NCBI GenBank assembly: GCA_932182025.1
Contig: CAKNXK010000007.1
Coordinates: forward strand, 1 to 40,350
Origin: an uncultured Candidatus Melainabacteria bacterium
GTDB taxonomy: Bacteria; Cyanobacteriota; Vampirovibrionia; Gastranaerophilales; Gastranaerophilaceae
Direction: 5' to 3'
Length of the DNA stretch: 40,350 nt
The notes under the pieces were generated by a model that saw only the letters and a program-made list of their open reading frames with translations, was not told where the DNA came from and searched no databases. Of the stretch, positions 40,142 through 40,350 are shown one piece after another (positions within the stretch are counted from its first letter, which is position 1; each line of letters starts with the position of its first letter). The position numbers and the translations under genes are program-made.

Positions 40142-40350
40142 ATTTTTATTAAGTGAATTGTAACAATTTCTGTAAATTTTGTTATTAATGTTAACATATT
40201 TGGCATTAAGTAAATATGCAAGGTATAATGGATATATATCGGGATATGGATAGAATGTCAAATTGGTTAGAAAAATACAGCTATAATGCAATAGAATTCG
40301 GCGCCCTCAACTCGGGGGGGGGGGGGCAAAACCCGCTCCATAACTGAATT
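40142..40350 (+). other. Right-hand intergenic region with G13 tract
   Basis: No gene here. After the conserved promoter blocks there are 13 consecutive G (40314-40326), followed by CAAAACCCGCTC, resembling the sequence after the G11 tract at 10008-10018. The downstream gene lies outside the window. Confidence 0.6.
40155..40206 (+). promoter_or_regulatory. Conserved upstream blocks matching the flagellin region
   Basis: GAATTGTAACAATTT (40155-40169), TGTAAA (40171-40176) and ATTTGGCAT (40198-40206) align without gaps to 9891-9942. TTGGCA (40200-40205), an 18-nt spacer and a perfect TATAAT (40224-40229) form a good sigma-70 promoter. It should drive a gene beyond the right end. Confidence 0.55.

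Overview
This is an AT-rich bacterial chromosome segment packed with housekeeping and cell-surface genes. The best guess for the host is a gut-type, non-photosynthetic relative of the cyanobacteria (Melainabacteria / Vampirovibrionia, order Gastranaerophilales). That is inference from the mix seen here: flagellins, low GC, spore-maturation-like SpmA/SpmB without other sporulation genes, many lineage-specific coiled-coil, TPR and EF-hand proteins. No 16S rRNA or other definitive marker is present, and no tRNA, rRNA, CRISPR array or transposase was seen.

Layout. 1-323: non-coding, with two tandem copies of a structured hairpin repeat and a terminator. 324-6049 (+): Ski2-like helicase, DNA polymerase III delta (holA) and delta' (holB), smpB, a MerR-like coiled-coil protein, a YkgJ-type cysteine-cluster protein. 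6016-9827 (-): three-gene peptide-type ABC importer (binding protein, two permeases; no ATPase in the window). 9828-11048: a regulatory region with a G11 tract and a MITE-like inverted repeat, then a short flagellin. 11045-14076 (-): MFS transporter, ribbon-helix-helix protein, PurD-like ATP-grasp protein lacking key residues. 14148-21048: valS, a small XRE regulator (-), an exported metallophosphoesterase, an MBL-fold hydrolase, a TPR protein and a Memo-AMMECR1 fusion. 21027-26945 (-): two paralogous EF-hand proteins, a longer flagellin, recF. 27125-28531: zinc-ribbon protein and spmA-spmB. 28610-36781 (+): a 1963-residue coiled-coil protein overlapping a GlcD-type FAD oxidase, then cutA and an HExxH protein. 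36850-40141 (+): membrane-anchored TPR protein, nadB, nadC. 40142-40350: a second regulatory region resembling the one before the first flagellin, with a G13 tract.

Most interesting signals. (1) Both EF-hand paralogs are preceded by sigma-28 (FliA)-like promoters, one nearly perfect with the consensus 11-nt spacer, beside a flagellin; they share a duplicated module I do not recognise and look like unknown late flagellar-regulon proteins. (2) Many genes have a -10 box 6-8 nt before the ATG, usually with an extended TGN, and no Shine-Dalgarno, so widespread leaderless transcription is likely. (3) The upstream regions at 9891 and 40155 share conserved blocks at identical spacing, each followed by a long G tract, suggesting co-regulated and possibly phase-variable expression. 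(4) A hairpin family has a closing stem that differs in sequence but keeps pairing between copies. (5) The giant coiled-coil protein has no recognisable function.
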